Shown here one piece after another: positions 23,312 to 33,160 of a DNA stretch of 64,000 bases. How positions within the stretch are numbered: position 1 is the first letter of the stretch; each line of letters opens with the position of its first letter. Below the pieces are notes generated by a model, which ran no database searches, was not told where the DNA came from, and was given only the letters and a program-made list of their open reading frames with translations. Where the stretch lies: contig NC_134845.1 of assembly GCF_965363235.1 (NCBI RefSeq), forward strand, positions 65,005,261 through 65,069,260. The letters are read 5' to 3'. This DNA comes from Mytilus galloprovincialis. Its lineage: Eukaryota; Mollusca; Bivalvia; Mytilida; Mytilidae. Position numbers and translations under genes: made by a program.

Positions 23312-24741
23312 CAGGCCTGGGGCCATTACAATGCAATGTAATGCATTACATTACAATTACTTTGTGATTCTTCCATTACAATTACAATTACAATTACATT
23401 TTTTCTCACATGTAATGCATTACATTACAATTACTTTGCCTGTGTAATGCATTACATTACACATTACTTTTTCAATATAAAAACAAAAAGCATTTAAAAA
23501 ACAGGTATATGTACATATGTATACAGTGTTAGGTACATAGACTTCAAATACTGGTTAATTAATATGTCCATTGCACTTTATCATCATAAGTGGTTTAAAT
23601 GTGATGCCATTATTAAAGAGAACAGCGATCAGTTCTGTACACCTTTCCGGCAATACTTAAAAGCCTTTCTACAGGAGCTTATCTGTGGGAAATGGCTAAA
23701 TACTTGATAGCTGTATTAGCCAAAGAAGAAAGGCACACTGAATTTGACTTCCATTATTCCAGTGCATTGATTGAAATTTCTTCACATGGCTCAGACAAGT
23801 AGATGTCAACATCATGTACTGCACCGTACCTGTGTCTATACCCTTTGATTGAGTAGTAGGAGCATGAAACTGAAAAAGTCACTTTCAAGTTTCTTAGGTG
23901 GTGGTAAAAAATAGATAAATTATCATATATAATTTTGTTTCTAACATTGATCACTTAATCATTAAGACATCATTAAGGATTTCAAAGGGATATAATAAAT
24001 GTGTCATTAAAGGATTATCTTGTGAAATGCCTAAGGGTTCTGTGAGGACAAACATAAGTTGAGAAGATTTGATTGCAATAAAAACATTGTGGTATTAAAT
24101 TAGGTGAAATAACAACACAGACAGGACCCAAACTGTGTTTTTAAAGGGAAATTAACTCAAATTTATTGACCACAGTTTGGTTTAAAAATGTTGTTTGATA
24201 TATTCAATATTTCATTGAAATACATGTAAGGTGTGTATAGAATTATGAAATTTTCATCTTCATATTTTTTTCATTGATCTATATAGTTTTGTTTGATAAT
24301 TTTTTTTATAAGATTTTTCATAGACCACCAAACACCAAAATATTCCCATATCATATTTAACAAATATCAGAAACCAAGATCAAAGACTTGATATTTTTTA
24401 CCATTTTATATTTCTTACCTTAATGTGTGTTTTAAAGATTGATGTAATTTATTTAATACAGTAATTAACTGTGACAAAAATTTTATTCCATACTTTCTTT
24501 TGTTTTTGTTAATATTTTATTTTTATTATACAATATTCTTCAATTTTATCTATTTTACCAATTTGTAATGAAAAGTAATGTACTGTAATGGAGGCATTAC
24601 ATCAATTTTTAACTAAAGTAATCATTACATTACATGTAATTGTAATGCAGAAAATGTGCATTACAAATTACTTTGCACTACATCCAAAAAATGTAATATT
24701 ACAATGCATTACAATTACAAATTACCATTACCCCAGGCCTG
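23312..24741. mobile_element. hAT transposon copy, 1430 bp, with transposase remnant
   Basis: Terminal inverted repeats begin CAGGCCTGGGG on both ends and are flanked by an exact 8-bp target duplication GTCATTAT (23304-23311 and 24742-24749), the hAT hallmark. Subterminal regions are rich in TGTAATGCATTACA words in both orientations. On the minus strand, 23630-23830 encodes a decayed hAT C-terminal dimerisation domain: DIYLSEPCE, a stop where Tyr is expected before WKS, LANTAIKYLAIS, a stop, APVERLLSIAGKVYRTDR. The element is dead and mostly non-coding. Confidence 0.88.
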
Positions 24742-24749
24742 GTCATTAT

Positions 24750-25370
24750 ATTGTCGGGTAAAACACATGTATGATTGGTAAGAGATATAATATTGTCACG
24801 AATTACGACTACTTTAGTCCCTGCTTAGTTGGGTATCTTGCGGTTTGTAGTTATTACGTGGGTTTCTTTAACTGGGTACTGTTAAGATGGCTACATGTGG
24901 AGAATAAATATTCTCAATTTAAAATGGATGGTGATCTTATTTAGAAAAACGGTAAATATTTATGAAGTTGTGCTTTTTATACTTTCGGAACATAATTTTT
25001 TTTTTCTTTTTTTTTTTTGGCGGACTGTTGATTTCGGATTGCGGAAATGAAACTTTCATTGTTATAAGTCATACCTTTAAAAAAAAATTAGCTGCGAGAG
25101 CGCTAATATCTAATGCTTAAATTTTCTTCTTACCTAATACTATGGCCTACATTTTGACTCTATGTGTCATTTTCATTTTGAAATCAAACAGTTAATACAA
25201 CAAAAGTTTAAATGTTTATAAAAACTTGTCTGAAAGAAATAATCCACAATGCTTTTCAACATAAAAATGATAGCATACGCAATTAATTTATAATGTTTGT
25301 ATACGATACGGCATACGTGTTAATAGTGAACAAAAAGGTAAAACATTCTACACATAGGACCAATAGATCA
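24750..25370. other. No gene seen
   Basis: AT-rich; no recognised feature. Confidence 0.4.
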
Positions 25371-25372
25371 GA

Positions 25373-25620
25373 ATGCTGGAGTTTCTTATTGAAAACATAT
25401 TTGTTAAATTAGGAGGTAGAATTTTTTCAAAAAAAATGTCGACATTCATATTGGAACGAACTGTGCGCCTCTCCTTGTCGACCTATTCTTATTTTAATAT
25501 GAATTGGATTTCTTTCAGACACAAGCAAAAACTATATATAAAAAAAGATCAACGAAGGCAGGTCATTTTATTTCACATTCAGATATATTGATGATATGCT
25601 TTTCATTAAAGGAGTCCTAG
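25373..25620 (+). mobile_element. Reverse-transcriptase copy 2 (short, frameshifted)
   Basis: MLEFLIENIFVKLGGRIF matches the segment before motif B of the other RT copies. Decayed sequence follows, and RYIDDMLFIK can be read across frames at the end. Truncated at both ends. Confidence 0.6.
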
Positions 25621-26195
25621 CTACGAGATATGAAAAAAGGGTATGATCTCGTTTGGTTGGATTTTCTAAAGAAATATTATTTCATTTAATGTTGACAATG
25701 AAGTTTAATTCTGTCAAAATAAGCAAATAAATATCGCTGTCGAATTATTCACTTCCTAGTGACTAATTTGAACACATTAACTCCGTATGCATGTGACCTT
25801 CAATTTAATCCATCAAATAAGAATTAATTACGCATGCATAATTCATGTTCAGCCACTAAAAGGAAAAAGTGTCAACATTGAAAGTGATACCAAGTCGGAC
25901 CATTTTTTCTCTCTCTAAATTATCAGTTTTTCACACTATAGTAAGATATAGCAACTTCACCTGCATATGGGATAAACATTTCACGACTTATTCGGTATTT
26001 AAGAGCTTGCATCTCCTACTCAGATCTATAAAACGGCACCAGTGTGTGAGAAGAAAAATCACCAGTGTGTGAGAAGAAAGTTTCAAACTTAAAGACAGCT
26101 TTGAAAAACTAGTAACACTTTATTTCATCAAACCATATCATTTTCAAACATGAAATTAAAACGAATCCCTATTTGATGTAGGTTAATAGTTAAAA

Positions 26196-26297
26196 CTGTC
26201 ACCTTGGACTGCAATGTAGATCTAATCAGACTGTGAGTCACCTCTCGCCTTTACGATTGTGGACATTGTCTTGTCGAATAATTGAATCGATTGTTCT
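26196..26297 (-). pseudogene. Fragment of a TRIM-like propeller gene
   Basis: About 100 bases match the intact gene at roughly 27620-27725. Translation gives QSIQLFDKTMSTIVKARGDS followed by a premature stop where the intact gene continues. The match ends abruptly on both sides, so this is a broken partial duplicate about 1.4 kb downstream. Confidence 0.7.
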
Positions 26298-26615
26298 GAT
26301 AAAAACTTGTGTACAGGTTACGATAGTTACATTGTATACAATAACTGAAGTCAACTTTCCCGATCTTGCTAGATTGAAAATTGTTGGGTGTGTGTGATTT
26401 GTTTGAATAGTCTTAAAGTTTGTTTAGATCGTTTTCTTTCCCTAGCGTGACTTCTCATTCTGCAAATTGTTTGTCAATGTTGAAACTATTTTAATATTGT
26501 TTGGGTTTTCCGCAGCACAATATGGTGTGGTTTTTATTTTCCCACTTTGCATGGCTACCCTTCCGCCAGAGCACAGATTTGTCCTCAGGTTTTCCGTCGG
26601 CTTCTTGTTCCTTAA

Positions 26616-26888
26616 GGTGGTACCTAACACTACAGGGAGATAACTCCGTAAAGTCAGCTAAACGTTTTAATTACGTTGTGTTGTAAAGGGAATATTAAGC
26701 TTCTCAATGATCAAAATTGGTGTTTGTCAAACTGCTATATAACCAGTGTAATTTTTCTGACAAAACGGTTGGTTCAAAATTTTTGAAATTTTTATAGTTT
26801 TGTTAAAGGGTCAAAGTAAATACTTTGTCAAAATTTTATGAAAATAAAACGAGATAAAAAAATTTTAGTGAAAGTGTTGGGTACCACC
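26616..26888 (+). mobile_element. 273-bp TTAA element, copy 1
   Basis: GGTGGTACCTAACACT ... AGTGTTGGGTACCACC, flanked by TTAA at 26612-26615 and 26889-26892. Nearly the whole length matches copy 2 at 31454-31726 in reverse orientation. No coding capacity; a MITE. Confidence 0.85.
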
Positions 26889-27310
26889 TTAATGTAATTT
26901 TTTTATCTTGTATTTGTATACTGCTGATTGCCTTTTCCACGTTTTTGCATTATTTCCCATGTCATTGGCAGTTTGTTATCTTTAATTACATCTAATGCAA
27001 GATTAATTTAACTTTTTTTGTTTATCGAACATACGGTGAACTATTCCGAATACATTATGATCTGAGATTGATTAAATACATGTATGAAGAAATGATATTT
27101 AATATGCACGAATTTAGGGGAATCTGAACTCCTGTTTTTACTTAATTTTTACAGAATCTTGGCTGGTTAAGTGGCGTAATCTTTTTTTTTATCACTAGAA
27201 TGATAGCACTCCTGACCAACTACCAAATTGAACTGATTTTTGTCTAAACATCAAATGGTCGCAAATGCCTTAAAGTCAGATATTAGACAGCATAATATAT
27301 TTCCTCCCTT

Positions 27311-28261
27311 TTATGAAACGTTATAAACAATGGATGGTCCACTCATCTTTGCAAATAACAGGTTCTTTCTCTTTGTATCAAAATACAAAGCACATGGACG
27401 CGATACTCTATCATCAAATGTTAGAATCTCTTTACCATTTGACCCATCTGACGACAGGAAAACTATATTGTTTGTATAGTGAGAACAAACAAAAATATTT
27501 GCGTCTTCATCCAGAGAAAAAGCTAAAGGATAAGCGAGCAATTCTGTGTTGCTAAACACCCACTGTTTCTCTCCAGTTAAGGTATAGCATGTAATTGTAT
27601 GCTTTTCTGATATCGATTCGTAGATGTTATCGCCTTGGACAGCAATGCAGATCGAACCAGACTTTGAGTCACCTCTCGCTTTTACAATTGTGGAAATTGT
27701 CTTGTCGAATAATTGAATCGATTGAATTCCCTTTGTTTTAACATAACATATTATCATTCTTTTTGCGAAGTGGTAATCTATGCTTTGACATTCACCGTTT
27801 GTTTTTATACTTTCTATGATATTCCCAGAGTCGATTTCGATAATTTGAACGGCACGAATGGCGGATATGGCTACTGTTTTATCACTAATGATGGTAATGT
27901 CGAACGGCCCACTAGTAACTGATAATGTTTTTGCAAGCGTACCATCTATATTGAGTATGATTATCTTTCGTTGACTGCAATCAGCAAATGTAATTTGTCC
28001 GTTAGATAAAACAACGGCACCACGGATGTCAGATTCCTTAAACAAATCATATTTCATTTCAGTTGTTGATGCACACGTAAGTTTTATGTTTTTAACAGTC
28101 CTCTGGATAGATTTTTGATTTTTTGTAAAAATTTGTGCCTGCTTTTCTCTTTCTGCTTTCAAAATAACTGATAACGACCCTAATTCTATAGATATGAATC
28201 CAAAGGTGGTTATTGATGATAATTTCCCTATGGTATCATCAATTTTGCATTTCAAGAGATT
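27311..28261 (-). CDS. Propeller half of the TRIM-like gene, in frame after a TAA
   Basis: The reading frame continues without another stop for 316 codons after the TAA at 28262-28264 and ends at TAA 27311-27313. The first codons read NLLKCKIDD, which continues the linker expected after the coiled coil. Repeated blade-like segments follow (ITFADCSQRKIIILNIDG, ...YTLTGEKQWVF, ...FVCSHYTNNIVFLSSDG), as in C-terminal NHL-like beta-propellers of bivalve TRIM-like proteins. The first ATG in this part is well inside it. The locus could be a nonsense allele, a recent pseudogene, a readthrough gene or a sequencing error. Confidence 0.7.
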   Translation of the reverse strand, partial: NLLKCKIDDTIGKLSSITTFGFISIELGSLSVILKAEREKQAQIFTKNQKSIQRTVKNIKLTCASTTEMKYDLFKESDIRGAVVLSNGQITFADCSQRKIIILNIDGTLAKTLSVTSGPFDITIISDKTVAISAIRAVQIIEIDSGNIIESIKTNGECQSIDYHFAKRMIICYVKTKGIQSIQLFDKTISTIVKARGDSKSGSICIAVQGDNIYESISEKHTITCYTLTGEKQWVFSNTELLAYPLAFSLDEDANIFVCSHYTNNIVFLSSDGSNGKEILTFDDRVSRPCALYFDTKRKNLLFAKMSGPSIVYNVS

Positions 28262-29029
28262 TTATTGAAGGCTTCCATCTTTTAGTAGAGTCTGGAGATA
28301 TGTTTCTTCCTTTTCAACATTAGCTTCTATTAGTTTACTACCCATATATGCCTGAAGATTGGATCCATATTTCTTGACGGATGTTATGCTGTCCTGCAAT
28401 TGATCTGCATATTTTGTTTTCTGTGAAAGATCTGCTACCAATTTGTTAGTTTTTAAATTAACTTTCATCTCGGCAGCATTTAGTTCTGTCTGTATTTGTT
28501 GTTCTAGTTCATCCAAATGAGAGTTTATTGTAATCCTCAATTGTGTGACTTCATTCTGACATTTTTCGCGTTGGTGGAGGAACCTGGTAAGATCATCTAT
28601 GCGATCCTTTATGATTGCATCAATGTTGTTTTTTATGTCTTTGATACTTATCTCAATGGAATCAAATACAGTTGATGACTTGGCATTCTTTAGAACATCA
28701 CGAAGTAGCTGTAAACCAACACACTTTTGGTGAATAGTAGAAATACAAGCCGGGCAACATAGTTTGTTATGAAAAGGACAATAATTTTCAAATTTCATAT
28801 CATGCTCCGTGCAGAAACTTGAAATATTTGCAATTGATCCGGGAAGTTTTCTATATCTTTTCATAGAAATGACACCATGTGTTCGTGTCGCTTTCGAAAT
28901 ACTGTGATGATTATCATGGCATTCCGTACATAACCCTTCATCGCATTCAGGACACCAATAAGCGGATGCTTTTGTAATATGACGAACTTTACAAACTCCA
29001 CAAAATGTACTGTCGGAAGAGTCAGACAT
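28262..29029 (-). CDS. TRIM-like protein: two B-boxes and coiled coil
   Basis: 255 codons from ATG at 29029 to a TAA at 28264-28262. B-box 1 spans about residues 10-51 (C10, C13, C26, C29, C34, C37, H41). B-box 2 spans about 73-103 (C73, H76, C84, H87, C92, C95, H100). Residues about 125-250 are a charged, Gln/Leu-rich coiled coil. There is no RING upstream. A splice acceptor (TTTACAG) 5 nt before the ATG suggests a 5'-UTR intron. B-box/coiled-coil proteins without a RING are greatly expanded in bivalves and usually end in an NHL-like propeller. Here that part lies directly downstream in the same frame, after the stop. Function is likely protein interaction or ubiquitin-pathway scaffolding; an immune role is inference. 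Confidence 0.8.
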   Translation of the reverse strand: MSDSSDSTFCGVCKVRHITKASAYWCPECDEGLCTECHDNHHSISKATRTHGVISMKRYRKLPGSIANISSFCTEHDMKFENYCPFHNKLCCPACISTIHQKCVGLQLLRDVLKNAKSSTVFDSIEISIKDIKNNIDAIIKDRIDDLTRFLHQREKCQNEVTQLRITINSHLDELEQQIQTELNAAEMKVNLKTNKLVADLSQKTKYADQLQDSITSVKKYGSNLQAYMGSKLIEANVEKEETYLQTLLKDGSLQ

Positions 29030-29039
29030 TGTATCTGTA

Positions 29040-31180
29040 AATATAAATGATATACAGTTATGAGACTCTGTTATTCGAAAAGAATGAATATATCTATCGC
29101 ATCTTGTTTAGTACATGACGACATGTCGTTCTGTAAAACGGTAACTAGTAAACATATTGGTCTCTTAAGGTCAATCTGATATGAGCACCTTTTAAGATTG
29201 AACAATAAATCATCAAGTCATTCCATTTTTTTCAGTCAACTTCCAGACTATTCACACTCAAGATCAAATGCGCTTCCAGTCAATCAAGACCTGTAATGTC
29301 TATGTTCAGACTATCCAGTATTTTTTATTTACCTGCACACATCAGATTGAATTGTCTGGGTAACTAAGGAACGCGTATAAAATAAACTGTCAGCAAATTT
29401 TCTGAACAGTATTTAATTTCGGATGAGCTGAATGACTGCACATGACTGAATCATTTGTTGATTCGATTTTTCAGATGATTAAGATATCTGGATATTTAAC
29501 TATTATGATCTTATTCATTTATGTTTGTTTCTGTCTTGGGTGTTCTACCGTTTATTTTTACTGTATAACTATTACGTTATGTTGTCATTTTAGTGGTTTT
29601 TCAAGCATTGCAATACATACTGTAAATTTGGCTAGCCCAAAATTCAGGTTTAACCTAGCATGTTTTTCTCGACATGTCCTGTACTAAGTCCGGAATATGG
29701 CAGTTAAATAGTCAGTTTATATGTATGTTGGCATTTTTATCGTAGAAGGTCAGTGTTTCTGTTAATCCGTCAATTTCCACTTATGGTTATATGTGGGAAA
29801 ACTGACAAAAAAAACACTCAAGTTAACAAAATTAAACGTCTAAATTAACGATGAACAAACGTCAATACATTCAGAGTCAATTTAATAAGAAAAAAATATA
29901 TGTTGGCTGAGGGAGTTCATCTCATTTAAGCACTCTCTTTATCAATGTTAATCTTTCATTATTCAGCAAGATTTCATTTCGTTTAAATCACAGATAAAAT
30001 AAAATAATTGAATGATATAGTTTCACATTTAGCTTGTACAATCTGGCCTTTTTATGCAAAACAAAAATATTGACAGAAAAATACAATCTAAATGAATAAA
30101 TATATACATATATCTTAAAATGTATGATATCTACATTTGATTACCTGTGTTTACCGGAGGTTTTCTTTTTGGGGTGTGTATTCAATAACAAGGAAGTAAA
30201 TACTCAAGGTAACCAGGTTCAAAGTTTAAATACCAATTTTTAATATCACATCAATATTTTTATATATTGATTTACGATATTCAAAGCTAATGTTTAAATA
30301 ACTTAATACGGTGTTAACAATTCAATGAGTACAAAGGGAGACAACTCGAAATTTATGTGGATGATAAATGAAAAATAACGCATTTCAAAATATTCGTACG
30401 TCTGTTCACGGTTTTTCGAGTGATATGGTCCATTTTTGCGAGTGTAGTTCGGTATTTTTCGGGTTATAAAACATGCAATAAGTTCAATTAACGGATATTT
30501 CGTTATTATAACAGGTTTTGACATTACTACCCATCTTATATTGAATACTAAATATGTTTTGATCACCAAAGAAGCACATTTTCCTTGTATTTAATCAAAA
30601 TAATCAGTGTTTGTTATTGTCCGGGTTTTTTCGAGAGCAACAGTGAAATCGTCCGGGTTTTTAGACGATTGGTCCGGGTTTTTTTACAGAAAATTTGAAT
30701 AAGAAAAAAGGTATTCCAGACTTTAAAAAATGACTTTTTTCTTGTCTATAACTGAAATTAAGTGACGGACAATATATTCCCAATAAGTCATCAAAAACAT
30801 ATCAAAATGGATCTTTTTTTAATTTAATACAAATGTCTGTTTTGAGTGCGTTATACAACTGTTTTCCAGTTTGCATTTAGAAATTACTTGATCTTTAACA
30901 AAACGGTGTCTAAAACATAATTCAGGGAACTCATAATCATTTTAACTTTTTTTTTGTTTAATCATTTTTCTTGTGGCGAACTCCGGAGATAAATAAAAGA
31001 AACCTATTAATAAACACTCAGATCTTGCAATAAACATAAAAAAACACGCACACTTTATCCATCCCATTCTTATTGCCATTGAACACAGAATTTGAATAAA
31101 ATTCAGATAAGATAAACAATGCAATAAATAGTTCATTAGCTTAAATATGATCCTTTAGCAATTATAGACGAATACTAAAT
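29040..31180. other. Intergenic stretch upstream of the TRIM-like gene
   Basis: About 2.1 kb, AT-rich. Contains a short S4-like phrase near 29685 and three spaced GGTCCGGGTTTTT-like words near 30617-30682. No exon could be supported; a 5'-UTR exon of the TRIM-like gene may lie here. Confidence 0.4.
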
Positions 31181-31227
31181 GTGTATATTATATGCTATCA
31201 CCAGCTAGATTGTCCAGTACTTCGAAC

Positions 31228-31430
31228 GACACTAGGAACACTTGCAGCTAACCATGCGACTAAGTCTCTATTTGGACTTTACAGGAAATTGCGAAATATC
31301 TCTTTACGTGTTGATTTACAACTGAGACTTTTCGATGCCCTTGTACAGCCAGTTCTCATCTACGGCTGTGAGGTGTGGGGTTTTGAAAACACTTATAATT
31401 TAGAAAAGATACAACTTCAGCTTCAAGTAT
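31228..31430 (+). mobile_element. LINE reverse-transcriptase C-terminal fragment
   Basis: Reads KSLFGLYRKLRN, LQLRLFDALVQPVLIYGCEV and WGFENTYNLEKIQLQ. This is the characteristic thumb region just after the RT domain of non-LTR retrotransposons (LFD.LV.P.L.YG.E.WG). About 65 codons survive. Not related to the YIDD family in this window. Confidence 0.7.
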
Positions 31431-31453
31431 GATAGCAATAAACTTGGCATTAA

Positions 31454-31726
31454 GGTGGTACCCAACACTTTCACTAAAATTAATTTGGCTCGTTTAATTT
31501 TTATAAAATTTTGACAAAGTATATACTTTGACGCTTTGACAAAAATATAAAAATTTCAAAAACTTTGAACCAACCATTTTATCAGAAAATTTACACTGGT
31601 TATATAGCAGTTTGACAAACACCAATTTTGATCATTGAGAAGCTTAATATTCCCTTAACAACACAACGTAATTTAAACGTTTAGCTGATTTTACAGAGTT
31701 ATCTCCCTGTAATGTTAGGTACCACC
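31454..31726 (-). mobile_element. 273-bp TTAA element, copy 2
   Basis: GGTGGTACCCAACACT ... AATGTTAGGTACCACC with TTAA at 31450-31453 and 31727-31730. Same length as copy 1 and opposite orientation, immediately after the LINE fragment. Confidence 0.85.
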
Positions 31727-32703
31727 TTAATGCAATTAACCATTCAGGTCAGAACTACCCATTTTGTAGTTATCGATTAGACCAAACAATTTAAAAATCT
31801 ATGGTATATTTTTCTAGGGATATTTTATAAAAAGTGTAAAATAGCGTGCTGTGCCTTAAATAGACCACCCGTAAATTATACAGTGCATTCAAATATTTTA
31901 GATTTTAGCAGATGTAACAGGTAATGCGGGATAGTTATGATTCTGTATACCCCTTATGGGTTCAATGCTTCAAGGTAAATGTCTTTAATTCTCGTTGGGA
32001 GATGAAAATTCAGGAATCAAACCTCAGTTAGCTTTGAATTTACGCAGAAAATAAATAAGTGCCATCTAGGAATAAATCAGGATTCTATCCATTTAAAGAT
32101 TGTTACCAAATGATTGGTTTATCATTGGAAGGCTATTTTGGAAATAGTCCGGTACATCTTTTTGTGATCTGTTTATTATTGGTAAACGTTTTCCCGTGTG
32201 ACCGATAGGGGGAGAGGGGTGTTTTTCAAAGGACAAGGTTGACTTTACATAACACATATTCATTACAACCAAAATAATAGATTTTGCTGAATTCTCTCCT
32301 GTAAGTCACTCTGTCTTTTTAAGGCCCATGTTATACGATTCACTTAACAAGTTGTCATCTTTTGTGTAATGTAATGTGTTTGTTGCAATAGTGCTCCGTT
32401 TTGATCGAATAAAATAATTGTATTTCTTTACAATTTTTCTTTTGTATCTTTCTATTACTTTAGTACTATTGGTTTACTAGTCATCCAACTCAATGACATT
32501 TTAACTGTCATAATAATGAACAATGAGAAAATGGTGCTGTATTGTATTTTTATCGGTTTAGGATTGTTTTAATTATGTCTGGCCTGTGTCCATACAGTTC
32601 TAGCGTGGGTTTTACAAGTAACCATGATAACGAAAAAGATTTTGTAATCATGGTGAATATCGATATAAAAAAAAAAGCATGTCAAAAACAATTAAATACA
32701 ATC

Positions 32704-32709
32704 TTTATT
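32704..32709 (-). promoter_or_regulatory. Probable polyadenylation signal of gene B
   Basis: AATAAA on the minus strand about 450 bases after the stop, in the context CAATAAAGATT that is shared with the gene A 3' region. Confidence 0.55.
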
Positions 32710-33160
32710 GTGTTCAAAGAGGGTAGGACACTCACAACCCATAACTCGGGCCCCTCTTGGTTACATGTATATGTATTTTTTTATCTTAAATAAACGTACT
32801 ATGCTATCAGAATTGTTTCATATTAGATAATAAATATGACGAAAAAATAGCTTTTGTTAGTATTACTACTATCCCATCTAAATAAGTGTGCAAATGTACA
32901 ATATTATCTCAACGACCTTTCTATGTCATAATGTATTCGTACTTGTTAAAGTAAAACAAAATTGCACAACATATGACTGATCCCGAAAATGATAGAGGGA
33001 ATCTGGTGTAGTTTACATTGTCATATAAAGTTCGTTAAAATTGGACTGATAGTTAAATAATTAAGAAAGTCACAAACTCATAGAAAATGAACCTCCGGGA
33101 TCCTTGTCTTGAGACATCTTGAAATATCTTGAGACAAATTTCCAAGAAGCGTGAGGCTGT

